60,000 nucleotides of DNA, taken from the NCBI RefSeq assembly GCF_008831285.2, contig NC_045140.1, positions 17,546,370-17,606,369 of the forward strand. The letters run 5' to 3'. Each line of letters starts with the position of its first letter. The stretch's first letter is position 1. The position numbers and the translations under genes are program-made. The stretch is from Nymphaea colorata (lineage: Eukaryota; Streptophyta; Magnoliopsida; Nymphaeales; Nymphaeaceae). Below, piece after piece: positions 49,363-60,000 of the stretch. The notes under the pieces were generated by a model. That model worked only from the letters and a program-made list of their open reading frames with translations. It ran no database searches and had not been told where the DNA came from.

Positions 49363-51641
49363 ATAGTAATCATTACTTAGAAAAAATCTTGACAATTTTT
49401 TTTTGTTCTTCTTTACCATCAACCCTTACGTGTAAAGGTTTATGGTGTACTTATTTCTTCTATATGCATATCCATGACTCTTTAGTAGGGAATTGAGGCA
49501 GTCGATCACATAGAAAAACTATAACAAATGCACTCACCATTGTAACCGCCAAGCAGTATAAAAACAGACAACTCCTTGAAAGCGTTTGCAGGTGATGCAG
49601 CTGGGATCGTCATGTGTTCATGACGATTAGCCTGGATTATGATTCACATATATAGCAAGTAATGCTTGGTGCACCTGCAACACACTCACTAGAGAGGGAC
49701 CTCGAAATTTATACTGGTTATTTCCTGGATCAATTTCATACCGAATATCATTAATAAAATTCCCAATTTAATTAAACATAAAACCTTATATAATGAGCAC
49801 TGGTTAGAAAGAAACCATAATCTAAGAAACATCCAAGTTAAGCAACGCAGTTATTTTCTACAAGACGGGCACTTCTGAATTCGAGTCTTCCTTTTACATC
49901 TTCTCCATCGCAGGTTTCTAAATCTCACAGATTACTGTACGAAATTTTTTCAGTTACATACATAAAAAAATAGGACATAAGAGAAAAACAAGTTACCCAT
50001 TTAGAATTTCCGGCTCTATCATTAGCAGCAGTTGCGGATCAAGGAGGAGAGTTACCTCTGCAAAATGTGTCGTTGAATAGCTCTGGTCATCAGTCATGAC
50101 CTCCTTTTATGAAGTTTCCGCCATGAGTCACCGAGAAAAACACGTCTCGGTTAAAGAGTTGTTTGGTTCTTCTGGTAAGCCGTAAGCAAGAGCAGATTCT
50201 CTTTCCTTTCCCTTGTCCCCAGGATTGTGACGATATCGACATCGTCCGGTGAGGCTGTGCGAGAAGGCGTTTCTTTATTGTTTATCAGATCCCAATGACA
50301 GGAAAGAAAGACTGATTTTGTTGTGGGGCGTCGATCTCTGAGCTTTCCTGCACGCGTCCCATTGTCGATACGCGATTCACGGGGACGATTTTGGGGACGC
50401 AACAAGAAATTGAAATGAGGTGCTTGGGACGGAGATTTGCGGCAGTGATAATTAATTTGCGTAGGACAAAGCGTACTACCATGATTGCATTGACAATATA
50501 TTGCAAAATTATGAAAGGATATTGACTAATATATCACTTATAAAATTAGTCAGAAGAATAATACGTAGAAGCTGCAAAATTTTTCTTCATGATGTAGGAT
50601 AGTTGACGGCTTCAAGGCTTCAAAAGTGCCAAAAAGGTTAAAACAAGAAAAAAGCCATAAACTCTCCCGGGAAAACGATGAGCATGCATCTTTATAAAAA
50701 AAATTACTTAAAAATAAGAAAAATCACAAAAATAAAATTGAAAACCCAGTGAAAAGTTAATGAAGGGAACTTGGTAGAGAAGTTTAGAAGCCGCTGTTCA
50801 AAGTAAAGAAATGGGAAGAGGACGGAACGGAAGTTGTTTTTTAAAGTAAAAAAAAAATATCAAAATGTAAGCATTTACTTGATCAAATAAATTGGTAATT
50901 TTATTTAAAAAAAAAAATCAAAATTTGCACCTTATAAGAACAGAATAATGTAAGAGACTGTTGTTCCCACGGTTTCTCTTTTAAATGTTTATTTCAATGA
51001 AATAACTGCACAGAGGATAATTAATAATATGCTGATCGATATTTTCAGGAAAAGAATGGGATTACTTTCATCCTTTTTCTCAAAAGTAACTTTTGTTTTT
51101 AATTTTTGTTTTAAAACCCCAACAAACCCTGGCCATTGTATGTTATTAAAGCTAGGCATCGACTTGGGGTCCTTCCAGGTTTCTGGTTTCTGGCTTAAAA
51201 AAGTGGGCTGGGGCCAGCTCGAGCCTAGCAATGAATCAGTTTGGCTAGACTTGTGCCGATAAAATATTAATTAATATTTTTAAATAATTTTTTATATTTT
51301 ATATATAATATACATATTTCAACTGTTTTTATTAAAATTGAATCGACGCGGTCCCTACCCGGGCAGTTAAAATGGGGCCGGCCCGACCCGGTCCGGCCGG
51401 ATGCCGGGCACTGTGTTATGGCTATAAGATGGCGAGACCGTCTGGTGGTTACTAACTGCAACGTGGCGGGGAAAAGGCTTTGTACTGGACGCCTAAGTGC
51501 GTTAGGCTTTCTCGAACAAAAGGCACAAAAGGCGGGAGGCCATCTCGATCGCAACGTGGCGACTTTCAGCGTGCGTACTGTGTCGTGGCCAAATAAGTAT
51601 CGACTGTCCGGATCCTCTGTTCCTCGTCCCTCTTCCGACGA
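49363..51641. other. Intergenic region upstream of the Nudix gene
   Basis: 2.3 kb of mostly AT-rich sequence. A GC-rich island (about 51,340-51,640) directly precedes the Nudix start and probably holds its promoter. A short minus-strand frame at 50151-50405 has no recognisable features and I do not call it a gene. Confidence 0.45.
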
Positions 51642-52822
51642 ATGAGGAAGTTCATGGTTGCCATTTCCGCTACAGTAGAAGCTTGCTCTGTACGGACGCA
51701 CTTTGCCTCCTCCTCCTCCTCCTGCATTGGACCTCTCAAACGTGGGATCCTCTCGCCGGCGGTTCTGTCCAACGCTTCCCCCGCTGCTTTTCCGAGAAGC
51801 TTGATCCTACGGAGGAAGATCGCGCCCGCTTCTCCACTTCTCCCGGCTTCCCGCTTCTTCCGAGGTACTAGTTCCTGTTCGATTTTCCTTTTCTCCCTTC
51901 CGTTTTTTTGGGAATTTTACTGTGCGTGGTTGATGTTTGTAAGAAATTTTTTTGGTCCCCTTTTCCTTTTAGTTTTCTCATGATGGTAACTTTGCTCCTT
52001 TCAACCTCATGTTACTCTGTTAAAAAATTTCTTCATTCAATTACTTTTCACAGTACAGAGTAGTTCTAGGGTCCCTTCCGCAAAATTTTGTTCCAGAATT
52101 TGACGGAAGTTTGACTTTTCTGACTAGTTTCGATAAGAGAATTGTTCTTTAATAAGCTGAGTAAAATCTTCAAGTGTTTGTACATTGAGCAAGGTTCCGG
52201 TTTACGAGTGCTTTTTACCCATCACAAACAGCAGTTACCCTTTGTAGAACGTGGGAAATTTTTAGTGCATTCTGTTCGTTTTTCAATCGCTTTTTTCGAA
52301 ATTTGATGAGTACACATAGTTCCCCGTGTACTTTGATTAGTAGATCCGTTCCCTTTTTCTTGCCTCAAGCTTGTAACGGTTTTTGTTGTTTGTTTATCCG
52401 GGGATTTTTTTGTTTGTTTGTTTTTCATTTTCCTTGTGTTTAATTGCATTTTATTAACGGATTTATGCCTGCTAAAATTTGGAGTTTCGTTCCTCAAGAT
52501 TTTGTGGTTAGGGCTTCTAACTGCTTCGAGGTCAGAAGAATGTCGATCTTGGCAAGTTTGCCCGTTGATGTTGAAATACTAAGCGGAGTGGATGACAAGT
52601 ACGACGGCGTCACCGTTGAGATCAAGGAGCCGGTAGATGTCACTGCATTCGCAGCTTCGCTCAAAGCTTCGATATCCAAGTGGAGACTGCAGGTTATCCT
52701 TTTCTCTCACTTGAGAATTTATTTGAAAATTCTCTTAAGCTTTCTTATTTTTTTGGTGACATGCTGAAGATGGAATGGTGTTGTCTACCTGCTTTGTTCC
52801 TGCATTTTCTTTTATTCTGTGC

Positions 52823-52889
<67 letters not shown>

Positions 52890-55800
52890 GGAGAACACAC
52901 ACTCACACAGGCTCTTTCTGAAGTGATGAAATGTATATCTTGTAGGGCTTAAAGATCAGTGAGTGGCTTGATTGATATTTACAAATTGATTTATTTGGCC
53001 AATTATTCATTCATATCAGGTTAATTCGGTCTTCTGTACCATGTGGTAATTTTTCTTAAGACCATATATTATCCACTTCATGGTTACAACACAGTTCTCG
53101 TGTTTTTATTAATGAGCTTTTTGTTGAGTTATTTGACAAAGTTGTTTTTCTCAGGAACGTTGGGAATTCAAAAAAGTTTAAAATATACTAAAAGTAATCT
53201 AACATTATGAAACTAAGATTTTTATACTAATTTTTTGCAGATACGTTGAGAAAATTCAAGTTAGCTTTTGAAATTTTAAAATAAACAGCAAATGGAAACA
53301 AGCATTAAAAATACATCAGCAAAACTTTTTATAAATAAGGAAAAAGCTATTGCAACAGTCCCATGATATTGTCATGAAAAGTTCTTTCTTGACAGATTTG
53401 AAATATTGCAAGATTTTCCCTTTTCAAAATGGATTATACTGTTTCAGTGATAAAAGCACTTACATTTTCAAAATATCTATGTGTGACTTTCGTCTACTTG
53501 AATACCACTCTCTCTCTTTCTCCACACACCCATCCAACAATTCCTGCTTGGCTATTCAAGGATGTGCTTCTATGGTCCATTTAAAATTTAATATACTTCT
53601 GCCATTGCACAGTTGTTATGGTACTAGGAAATATGCACACATTCTCCTCTGGAAGTTGTGCAAATCTGATATTGTTTTAGATAATTGGCCTTCTTTATTT
53701 TTTCACCATATGTACTTGAGTGTACAATGTGAGAAGAAATCAGTGCATGTTATTTGCCATATGTACTGATGCCAAATTCATGTCTTGGCTGCATAAATTG
53801 TTGGGATTTTCAACATAAACACCTTAATCTTTGAAAGACAAAATCTTATGATGTTTACATTCTGATGTCATGCTGAGTTTATGCTAAATATGCATTAGAG
53901 AGAAGATCTGTGCTGGATGTTTTTGTCCTGTAATGAAAATGATACATCTCAAAGGCAGTCCATATCTTGTATTGATATTATTTTCTTAAGAGCTCTTTAT
54001 TTTAATTGTCACATCATCCCCTTGTATGAGCATATGTGAACTCCATAAAGACTACTGAATCAATGAATTAACTGCCGCATCCGCATCCATATGACATACT
54101 CTAAGCATCATTAAAAAGCATGGGTGCTATAATCTACTTTTATCAATATCCTGACCTTTTGTCTTTTTTGTTTTCAGGGTAAGAAAGGAGTTTGGCTAAA
54201 AATTCCAATTCAATTGGCAAAACTTGTCCCTTCTGCAGTTGAGGTAACAATATCTCTTGCTTCTGTTTTATCTGAAACTGGCACTCTCATTTGTTTTTGT
54301 GGCTTCATTCATTAGATATTCCTTTAATGTTGACCATCACTTCTTTATTTAATTTGTGGATGGTATGCAGCCTACTCATGAGATAATGAGACTGATAAAT
54401 CGGTAATTAATCTAAGCAATGCACAAGCAGTTGGTGGAATATGGCTCATGCTTTTATTTGTTACTGAAAATGTTTAGATGATTTTAGTACACGAGTGACT
54501 TTAGTGTATATATCTCATTTTTTGTTACTATTGATTGAGGCTGATTGTTTTTTACATAGCATCAGTGAAAAGTTGAACAAATTCTGCATTTCCTGTTGTT
54601 CCATTAGTTGAGACAAACTTGTTGGGATTTTTACCTTATTCTGGTCGGGATGGTTTCTCACTAGTATTTTACCTTGTTTACCTGTAGGCTATACTACATG
54701 TAGGAAGATCAAAGGAACTTGTCCTGCCCAAGCTTCTATTGATTCCTTTATTAACCTGTAGGAAGGGTTCTGGTACCACCATGCTGAACCAACGTATTTG
54801 ATGCTTGTGCATTGGCTTCCTGACACACCTCATACGTTGCCAATCAATGCTACACATCGAGTGGGTATTGGTGCTATTGTGATAAACAGTGAAAGACAGG
54901 TAAGTTATTTGGATTTGCAGTTAACATGTTTCTATTTATCTTTGGCACATGTGCTTATGCATTTCATGAGATGTGTCAGACAGTTACTTACACAGGGGAA
55001 GCAATTATATTACTAATTTTTGAAGATTTTATTCGTTATTGTTCCTACTTCAGTAAGAAAGATTTACTTTATGCTGAAAATTTATTTGGTATCTCTGGTT
55101 TGGAAACCTGCAACCCTTGGATATGTGGGGATTGTACTTTAGATGCTGGTAGTCCAAGAGAAGACAGGGTTCTTTAAAGGTACTGGTGTGTGGAAGATTC
55201 CTACTGGCGTCATTGATGAGGTCTCTATTTTTACATATCCGTTATTTTGATTTTTCTATTTGCCTCTATCTTGCCGTCATAACCTGATGACATTACAAAC
55301 TTTAAACATTTTCCTGTAGGGTGAGGATATAATATCTGGGGCTATTAGAGAAGTGAAAGAGGAAACAGGAGTAATCAAAATATCATTTCCCTGTTTTCAA
55401 TTTTTTGAGTGGTGGATTAACACTCTTGATGTTAACTTTGTTCTTTTTTTCCTCAGATCGAGACTGAGTTTTTGGAAATTCTTACATTCAGGTTTGTATA
55501 TGTAGACATATATGCATAAATATACTTGTGTATAAGTTGTTCTGTTGATTCTTGCATGCAAGTTTTTTTGTTGATTGAGTGCAGAATATTCAATGTTGCA
55601 GACAAATACACAAATCCTTCTTTGAGAAGTCAGATCTGTTTTTCGTGTGCATGCTGCGTCCCTTGTCATTTGAAATTCAGAAGCAAGAGTTAGAAATAGA
55701 AGACGCACAGGTAAATTCATTAGCTGTCATCCATTTAATTGGAGCTTGAGTAAACGGTCGTCCTAATTTTGAAACAATGGGCTGTTTTTCTGGTTTTCCA

Positions 55801-56414
55801 AATTTACACGTTTATGTCCATGGAGTCTTATGCTTCGCTAGTGGCAAATGGTGTTCTATCAGCCCATTGGTTCGTAGACTGGTAGTGACAGAATATAAAC
55901 AGAAAAAGAACTTGGAGATGCTGAGATGGGTTCTACTTATAACTTCCACCCTTCGGAGGTTGGGGTTGGGGAGGAAATCATGAAGAGCTTTTGGGGTGTG
56001 GATGAGGCTGCGAAACCGTTCCACAGCCCTCCACGGGATATGCATCCTTATTGGAGTATGAGCAGCTTTTGGCGTGGCTGAGGCGCCTGAAGCTCTCAAT
56101 GGGCATTTTCCTCCACTATACAAGAGAGTTTCGGTTCCAATTCTTGATGGCAGGAGTCTTTCCCTGAGATTATGCAACATTTATGTATGTATCTGCAATA
56201 TGACCAGTCCTTTTTTCTGCTACGTGAACAGTGGATGCCACTGGAGGAATATGCATCACAACCCTTTGTCATGCAACATGAGATGCTGAAGAAGGTTTCT
56301 GACATTATTTTTGCAAAAGCTGCGAACGGGTATGCTGGTTTTACTCCTGAGTTTGGACACCATTCTGGACGTTCCTGTTACTTGTACCTCAATGGCAGGG
56401 ATTTAACTATGTAG
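51642..56414 (+). CDS. Nudix hydrolase (plant NUDT2/6/7/10-like)
   Basis: Nine exons: 51642-51864, 52499-52692, 54178-54243, 54762-54899, 55143-55220, 55320-55370, 55457-55491, 55602-55710, 56232-56414. They stay in frame and encode 358 aa. The Nudix box GX5EX7REVXEETGI is perfect (residues 229-251) and is split over exons 5, 6 and 7. Upstream are GKKGVWLKIP and EGFWYHHAEP with RVGIGA; downstream are SDLFFVCMLRPLS and WMPLEEYASQPF, all typical of the plant ADP-ribose/NADH pyrophosphatase group. These enzymes cleave nucleoside diphosphates linked to another moiety, with Mg2+ held by the REXXEE glutamates, and modulate redox and stress signalling. Exon 1 encodes a Ser/Ala/Arg-rich, acid-poor N-terminus that could target an organelle. 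It is the least certain part; translation might instead start at Met89 (52,541) in exon 2. The exon 5 donor (GTCTCT) is weak. Confidence 0.9.
52824..52890. repeat. Compound (TA)n(GATA)n(GA)n microsatellite
   Basis: Consecutive TA, GATA and GA runs in Nudix intron 2 (52693-54177). Confidence 0.95.
55907..56077 (+). other. Coding-like fragment inside Nudix intron 8
   Basis: In this 521-bp intron one plus-strand frame stays open for about 55 codons, from a TAA near 55,897 to a TGA near 56,077. Its composition (many Glu, Gly, Phe, Trp, His, Pro) is unlike that of translated AT-rich intron sequence. It has GC content above its surroundings. I recognise no family. It might be a captured gene fragment, part of a pseudogene, or a skipped exon. 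Confidence 0.3.
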
Positions 56415-57992
56415 GTCATTCATTCCTTTCTATAGCATTTGCTTTTGCATCAGACAGTATTTATTTTTCCGATTCTATACATTACATGTACTCCCCCTCT
56501 CCTTTTCATTTTTCTTGTTTCCATTATAAACACTAAAAGGGAGAGAATTGGTTGGTGGCTTGGTATGCTGGCCAGTGGAACCAAATGATTGAACCACTGG
56601 ATTCAGGTCCATAGTCACAAACAATGTCAACCATCATGAAATTTCATGATTTAATAAAAAAAAACATTTTTATCTTAATCTCTTGGTACCTAGAATGTCA
56701 ATACATTGTCAAGCCATTATTGTTGTTAAAAACAACAGAACGTTAGCACGATGTCACTTGATCTGCTGTTCTCGCCAGGACCAGAATTAGTTGATATTCC
56801 TCTGTTGTCAACGAACAAATGTCTTAACAAGTTGCACTTTCATCTATGGCCTTGTCATGCCAAAACAAGTTCGATTACTTGCGGTTGAGCACCCGAAATG
56901 CCAACACCAACCGTCAGAATTTTTTGATTTTACATATTGATGCCTTCAACAATCTGCTCGTCTATATATATTGGTGCTCTGTAACAGTCTAAAATTGTTT
57001 GAATTAGTCCTCATCTCAGAATCTCAACACTATTTTTCCTTCTCAAGCGCCCTATGTAAGTTATATGTCTGGACTTACATGGAATAGACCAGGTTCATAC
57101 ATCCAAATCAGTAGTAAATAAATTATCAGCCTTGCTGCTCAGCTCCATATATATTGACAAAACCTCATAGGTGTTATCCGTATATAAACTTGGTCTCTTT
57201 CAGATGTTAACGAAACCCGGATACTGTCAGGCTTTGTGTGCGCTGAACCGAGTGAACACTTCCAAGGAAAGGAATGAACTAATGGTACAAACTGTATCAT
57301 GAGATTCTCATCGACCAGACACACAAATGGTACCGATTCAAGTCGGATTGCATAATTGCGCTTAGACTTGGATTTGGACCTTATCACTAAAACGTCTTGC
57401 CGTGATATGATCAGAAATTTGTATCCAATGAGGTCAGACCTTTCTGAGATCTAAGCCGGATAACGAACTTGGCTGGGGATTCAATCATGAAACCGTAAAC
57501 CAATCCAAATCTGATTATTAATTGGATTTTGATTTCCTTTTAATGTTCAATGAAAGGGATTCGAGTCGAGATCGGTAAATCCGATATAATGATATATTCA
57601 GTTCAGTGGTCGGAGATGGGGTGGACATCCAGGGAAGTAAGTGCTTGTATGTGACTGGTGGAATTATTTTTCACTGTGTAGCAATCAATTTTGCATGCAT
57701 GCATATTCATCTTGGTTCCATTCCAGTTGAGAACTAACAAGTCTTTTCAGGTGGGCAAGAAAGAAGTTAACAACCTACCATTTAAGAAACAGGCCCTAAA
57801 AACCCCGTTCCTCCTGCCTCCAGGGTCTGAACAACCCATACGGATGGTGCATGCGACCTAGCATACGAAGAATACAGATTTTTTTCAAAACCAAATGGCA
57901 AGCTGGAACTCAGCCACCTCTCCCCCTCTCTCTCTCCCTCTGTATACACGTCTGCCTTTATACCAACTTCACATTACGCATTTCTTTGTTGG

Positions 57993-58028
<36 letters not shown>

Positions 58029-58040
58029 TGTCGTGCATGA
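56415..58040. other. Intergenic region between Nudix and extensin-like genes
   Basis: 1.6 kb with no supportable gene. It should contain the Nudix 3'UTR and the promoter of the extensin-like gene. A (CT)n run at 57995-58026 lies immediately before the ATG at 58041. Confidence 0.5.
57995..58026. repeat. (CT)n microsatellite in a probable 5'UTR
   Basis: About 16 CT units end 15 bases before the extensin-like ATG. Pyrimidine runs of this kind are common in plant leaders. Confidence 0.92.
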
Positions 58041-58442
58041 ATGGCTGAGAAGATGTCGAGCATGGTAGTAATCTTCGTCGCTGCGATCTGGTTATCATTC
58101 TCAACGGGAAAGGGCCAAGGTTCTGGTGATGCGAACAAACGTCCTCCTTGTGCTGATTGTACCCCTTGTGAATATCCTTGCCCTTCGCCACCGCCACCAC
58201 CACCATCGACGCCAATTTTACCGGTAGCTCCCCCGCCACCGGCGGAGTTTCTGCCACCACCATCGCCACAAGTATATTGCCCTCCGGCGTGCTGCCAAGC
58301 CCCTCCAAGTCCTCATCTCGCTCCGCCGTACTTTCCTTACTATTATAGCGCCTCCATTTCTAATGGACAGTGGCTCAACGACAATCTCCGTAGGTTTCTC
58401 TTCTGCTTTATTCTTTTGTACATTCTCTTTTCCACTGGATAA
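58041..58442 (+). CDS. Small proline-rich, extensin-like secreted protein
   Basis: A single-exon frame of 133 aa. The N-terminus has a hydrophobic segment (residues about 7-21, MVVIFVAAIWLSFS) that fits a signal peptide. The middle (about 36-105) is rich in Pro with SPPPPPP and PPPPA blocks and paired Cys (CADCTPCEYPC, CPPACC), then a Tyr-rich PYFPYYY. The last 20 residues are hydrophobic (RFLFCFILLYILFSTG) after a small-residue/Asn stretch, as in GPI-anchored proteins. By family resemblance it would be a hydroxyproline-rich cell-wall or plasma-membrane surface protein. A signal peptide, SP repeats and a C-terminal tail make it more credible than a chance frame. The exact family is not recognised. 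Confidence 0.75.
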   Translation: MAEKMSSMVVIFVAAIWLSFSTGKGQGSGDANKRPPCADCTPCEYPCPSPPPPPPSTPILPVAPPPPAEFLPPPSPQVYCPPACCQAPPSPHLAPPYFPYYYSASISNGQWLNDNLRRFLFCFILLYILFSTG

Positions 58443-60000
58443 ATTTCTTCTTTCCTAAAAACTGTTATGGAGTTTAAAGTAGTGATAAATTTGAGTTTGT
58501 TGCACTTCTCATCATCGTTAGACACACACAGAGAGACATAAATTGCAAGTTAATTTGTTATGAGCATGTTATGTTATTAAGAAGTGCTTCCCTTCTTTGA
58601 AGTTCATTTCCTTTCTTTTTGGAAATGAACTTCATGGCCATGCATTCAATTACATGAAAGGAATCTGTTTCTTATTAGTTAACAACCTTATTAGACGACA
58701 TTTAATTTAACGTTGAAGTGCATGAACGGAACAGCTTTCCATACCTCACCAACTCGATTGGTTGGTTTAAGAGAAAATCACAGGTTTCCCATTTTTACAC
58801 ACTTGGTAAAGGTGAACGTGTTTCATGAATCTACTTCTATCTTTTTAAGCAACTCTTTTAGTGTTTCTGTTGCCAAACGCTCCCTTAAATTCCGAGCATT
58901 TAAACTCATATATCATTTCAGAACAAATTTAACATGTATGTATATATGGAAAGCCTTATAAAGTCATTTTTTCATAAAACAACCTTTAAAGTATATTTTA
59001 TTGACAAAACCATGTTTTTATTCTCAGCAAAATTCCAACAGTCTATTTTTTTATTTATGAGATATAACATGTACATGCAATTCGGTGCTTGAACTAAAGG
59101 AACTGGTGTGTATTAAAGATCTAAGATAATTAATTGAACAAGTATAAACGTTCTAAAACTGGTCCAAATCCAAGATACCAGAAGATCGTCTATAAGGATC
59201 CAGGGGATAGCGATCACGCCATAAGCATTCTGTTGGTTATGTATCCACGTTCAAGAAAAAAAAACTCGACACATCAAAAACCTCTCAGAAAATGGACTTT
59301 TGCATAAGGAAGAGGCAATGCATTTTTTCTTTTTTCCTTTCAAGTTAGACATTAGTATGAACTACGAAGCTGCGTACATTACTTGTCATGATATGTGCCC
59401 TCAACCCATCTTATTCTTTGTTACGTGTTAATTTGAGAAGAAAACTAGGAAGAGAAGTTTGTATCGATTCGAAAGTCGAAGGATTCATTTGTTGGTTTGC
59501 CCCGATTCGCGGCGGAGCCCCGCTTTCTTTGTACGTGGCCTCTTGTTACTTCTCCTTGTTGACGACCGCCATTGTTTTCTTTTCTTCTTCTTCTATTTCC
59601 GCTGCTGCTTCACTTTCAGTGCCATCTGCAGTGATGAGATAGGGAGGTGGGACTGGGAGGTGTGTGTAGCAAAGGTAGAGGCAAGTGTGGACAATTATTT
59701 ATACCAACTTAAAAAAAAACTTTTTATTTTTATATTGATATTTTTGAGCATTTTTTCTTATTTATATGATGTATTTATATTTTCTCGGCTCTTTGGTACG
59801 TAGAATCTTTGTAAATGAATTCATGATGTGAGAAAGTTATTTTTACGACAAGGACAAAAATACCTTTAAATAAAACAAAAAAGTACGTTCCAACAAAAGA
59901 AAAACCGCCTTTTTTTAAGTGTTAAAAGTTGACACTAGGGGCCTCATATTAGCACAGAAAATATTTTTATTTTTATCAAAAAGTTTTCTATATGGGTACT
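58443..60000. other. Right-hand intergenic region
   Basis: 1.56 kb of AT-rich sequence. An open frame at 59388-59642 has a hydrophobic, Ser-rich end but shows no recognisable domain or splice context, so I do not call it a gene. Nothing else is supportable here. Confidence 0.45.

Noticed and set aside
50151-50405. Minus-strand 84-codon frame upstream of the Nudix gene
   Set aside because: No domain, no start context or splice partners; best left as intergenic.
59388-59642. Plus-strand 84-codon frame near the right edge
   Set aside because: Hydrophobic and Ser-rich from a TTC/TCT run, no recognisable product; cannot be supported.

Overview
The window is nuclear DNA of a flowering plant. It shows spliced GT-AG genes with plant-specific families (plastid ABC1 kinase, SRT1 sirtuin, GT-2 trihelix factor, Nudix hydrolase, extensin-like wall protein), long AT-rich introns, and LTR retrotransposons whose primer-binding sites match plant initiator tRNA-Met. 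The species cannot be fixed from the sequence. Exon models come from reading splice sites and checking that reading frame is kept across every junction; family names rest on remembered conservation, not on a search.

Layout, left to right. (1) About 1-13,400, minus strand: the 5' two thirds of an ABC1K (UbiB-type) atypical kinase gene of the SIA1/OSA1 type. Eight coding exons are visible and the 3' part lies off the left edge. The last visible intron holds a 436-bp TRIM-like mini LTR element (321-756). Intron 5 holds a complete 5,268-bp Ty1/copia element (2634-7901, 5-bp target duplication) in the same orientation as the gene. (2) About 15,100-30,300, minus strand: a complete 14-exon SRT1-type (SIRT6-like) sirtuin gene of about 14.6 kb, predicted 551 aa, with introns full of simple repeats. 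(3) 32,791-37,268, plus strand: a GT-2-type trihelix transcription factor, two exons, 482 aa, divergent from SRT1. Its 3-kb intron carries a 1,071-bp hAT-like element with 14-bp terminal inverted repeats and an 8-bp target duplication. (4) 38,276-49,357: an 11.1-kb Ty3/gypsy chromovirus-type element on the minus strand, with 3-kb LTRs, a TTTAC target duplication and a single uninterrupted gag-pol frame. Its LTRs look almost identical apart from a GCC-rich tract, so it is young. (5) 51,642-56,414, plus strand: a nine-exon Nudix hydrolase, 358 aa, with a perfect Nudix box and a possible organelle-targeting N-terminus. (6) 58,041-58,442, plus strand: a 133-aa proline-rich, extensin-like secreted protein. 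The remaining stretches hold no gene I can support.

The host genes are ordinary single-copy-type plant genes and do not form a functional cluster. The most striking theme is how many structurally complete transposable elements of different ages and classes lie inside introns (TRIM, copia, hAT-like) or between genes (gypsy). I did not find a convincing new biological system. The best leads are the young gypsy element, the nested intronic insertions, and two coding-like stretches that the gene models do not explain (37,550-37,785 and about 55,907-56,077).
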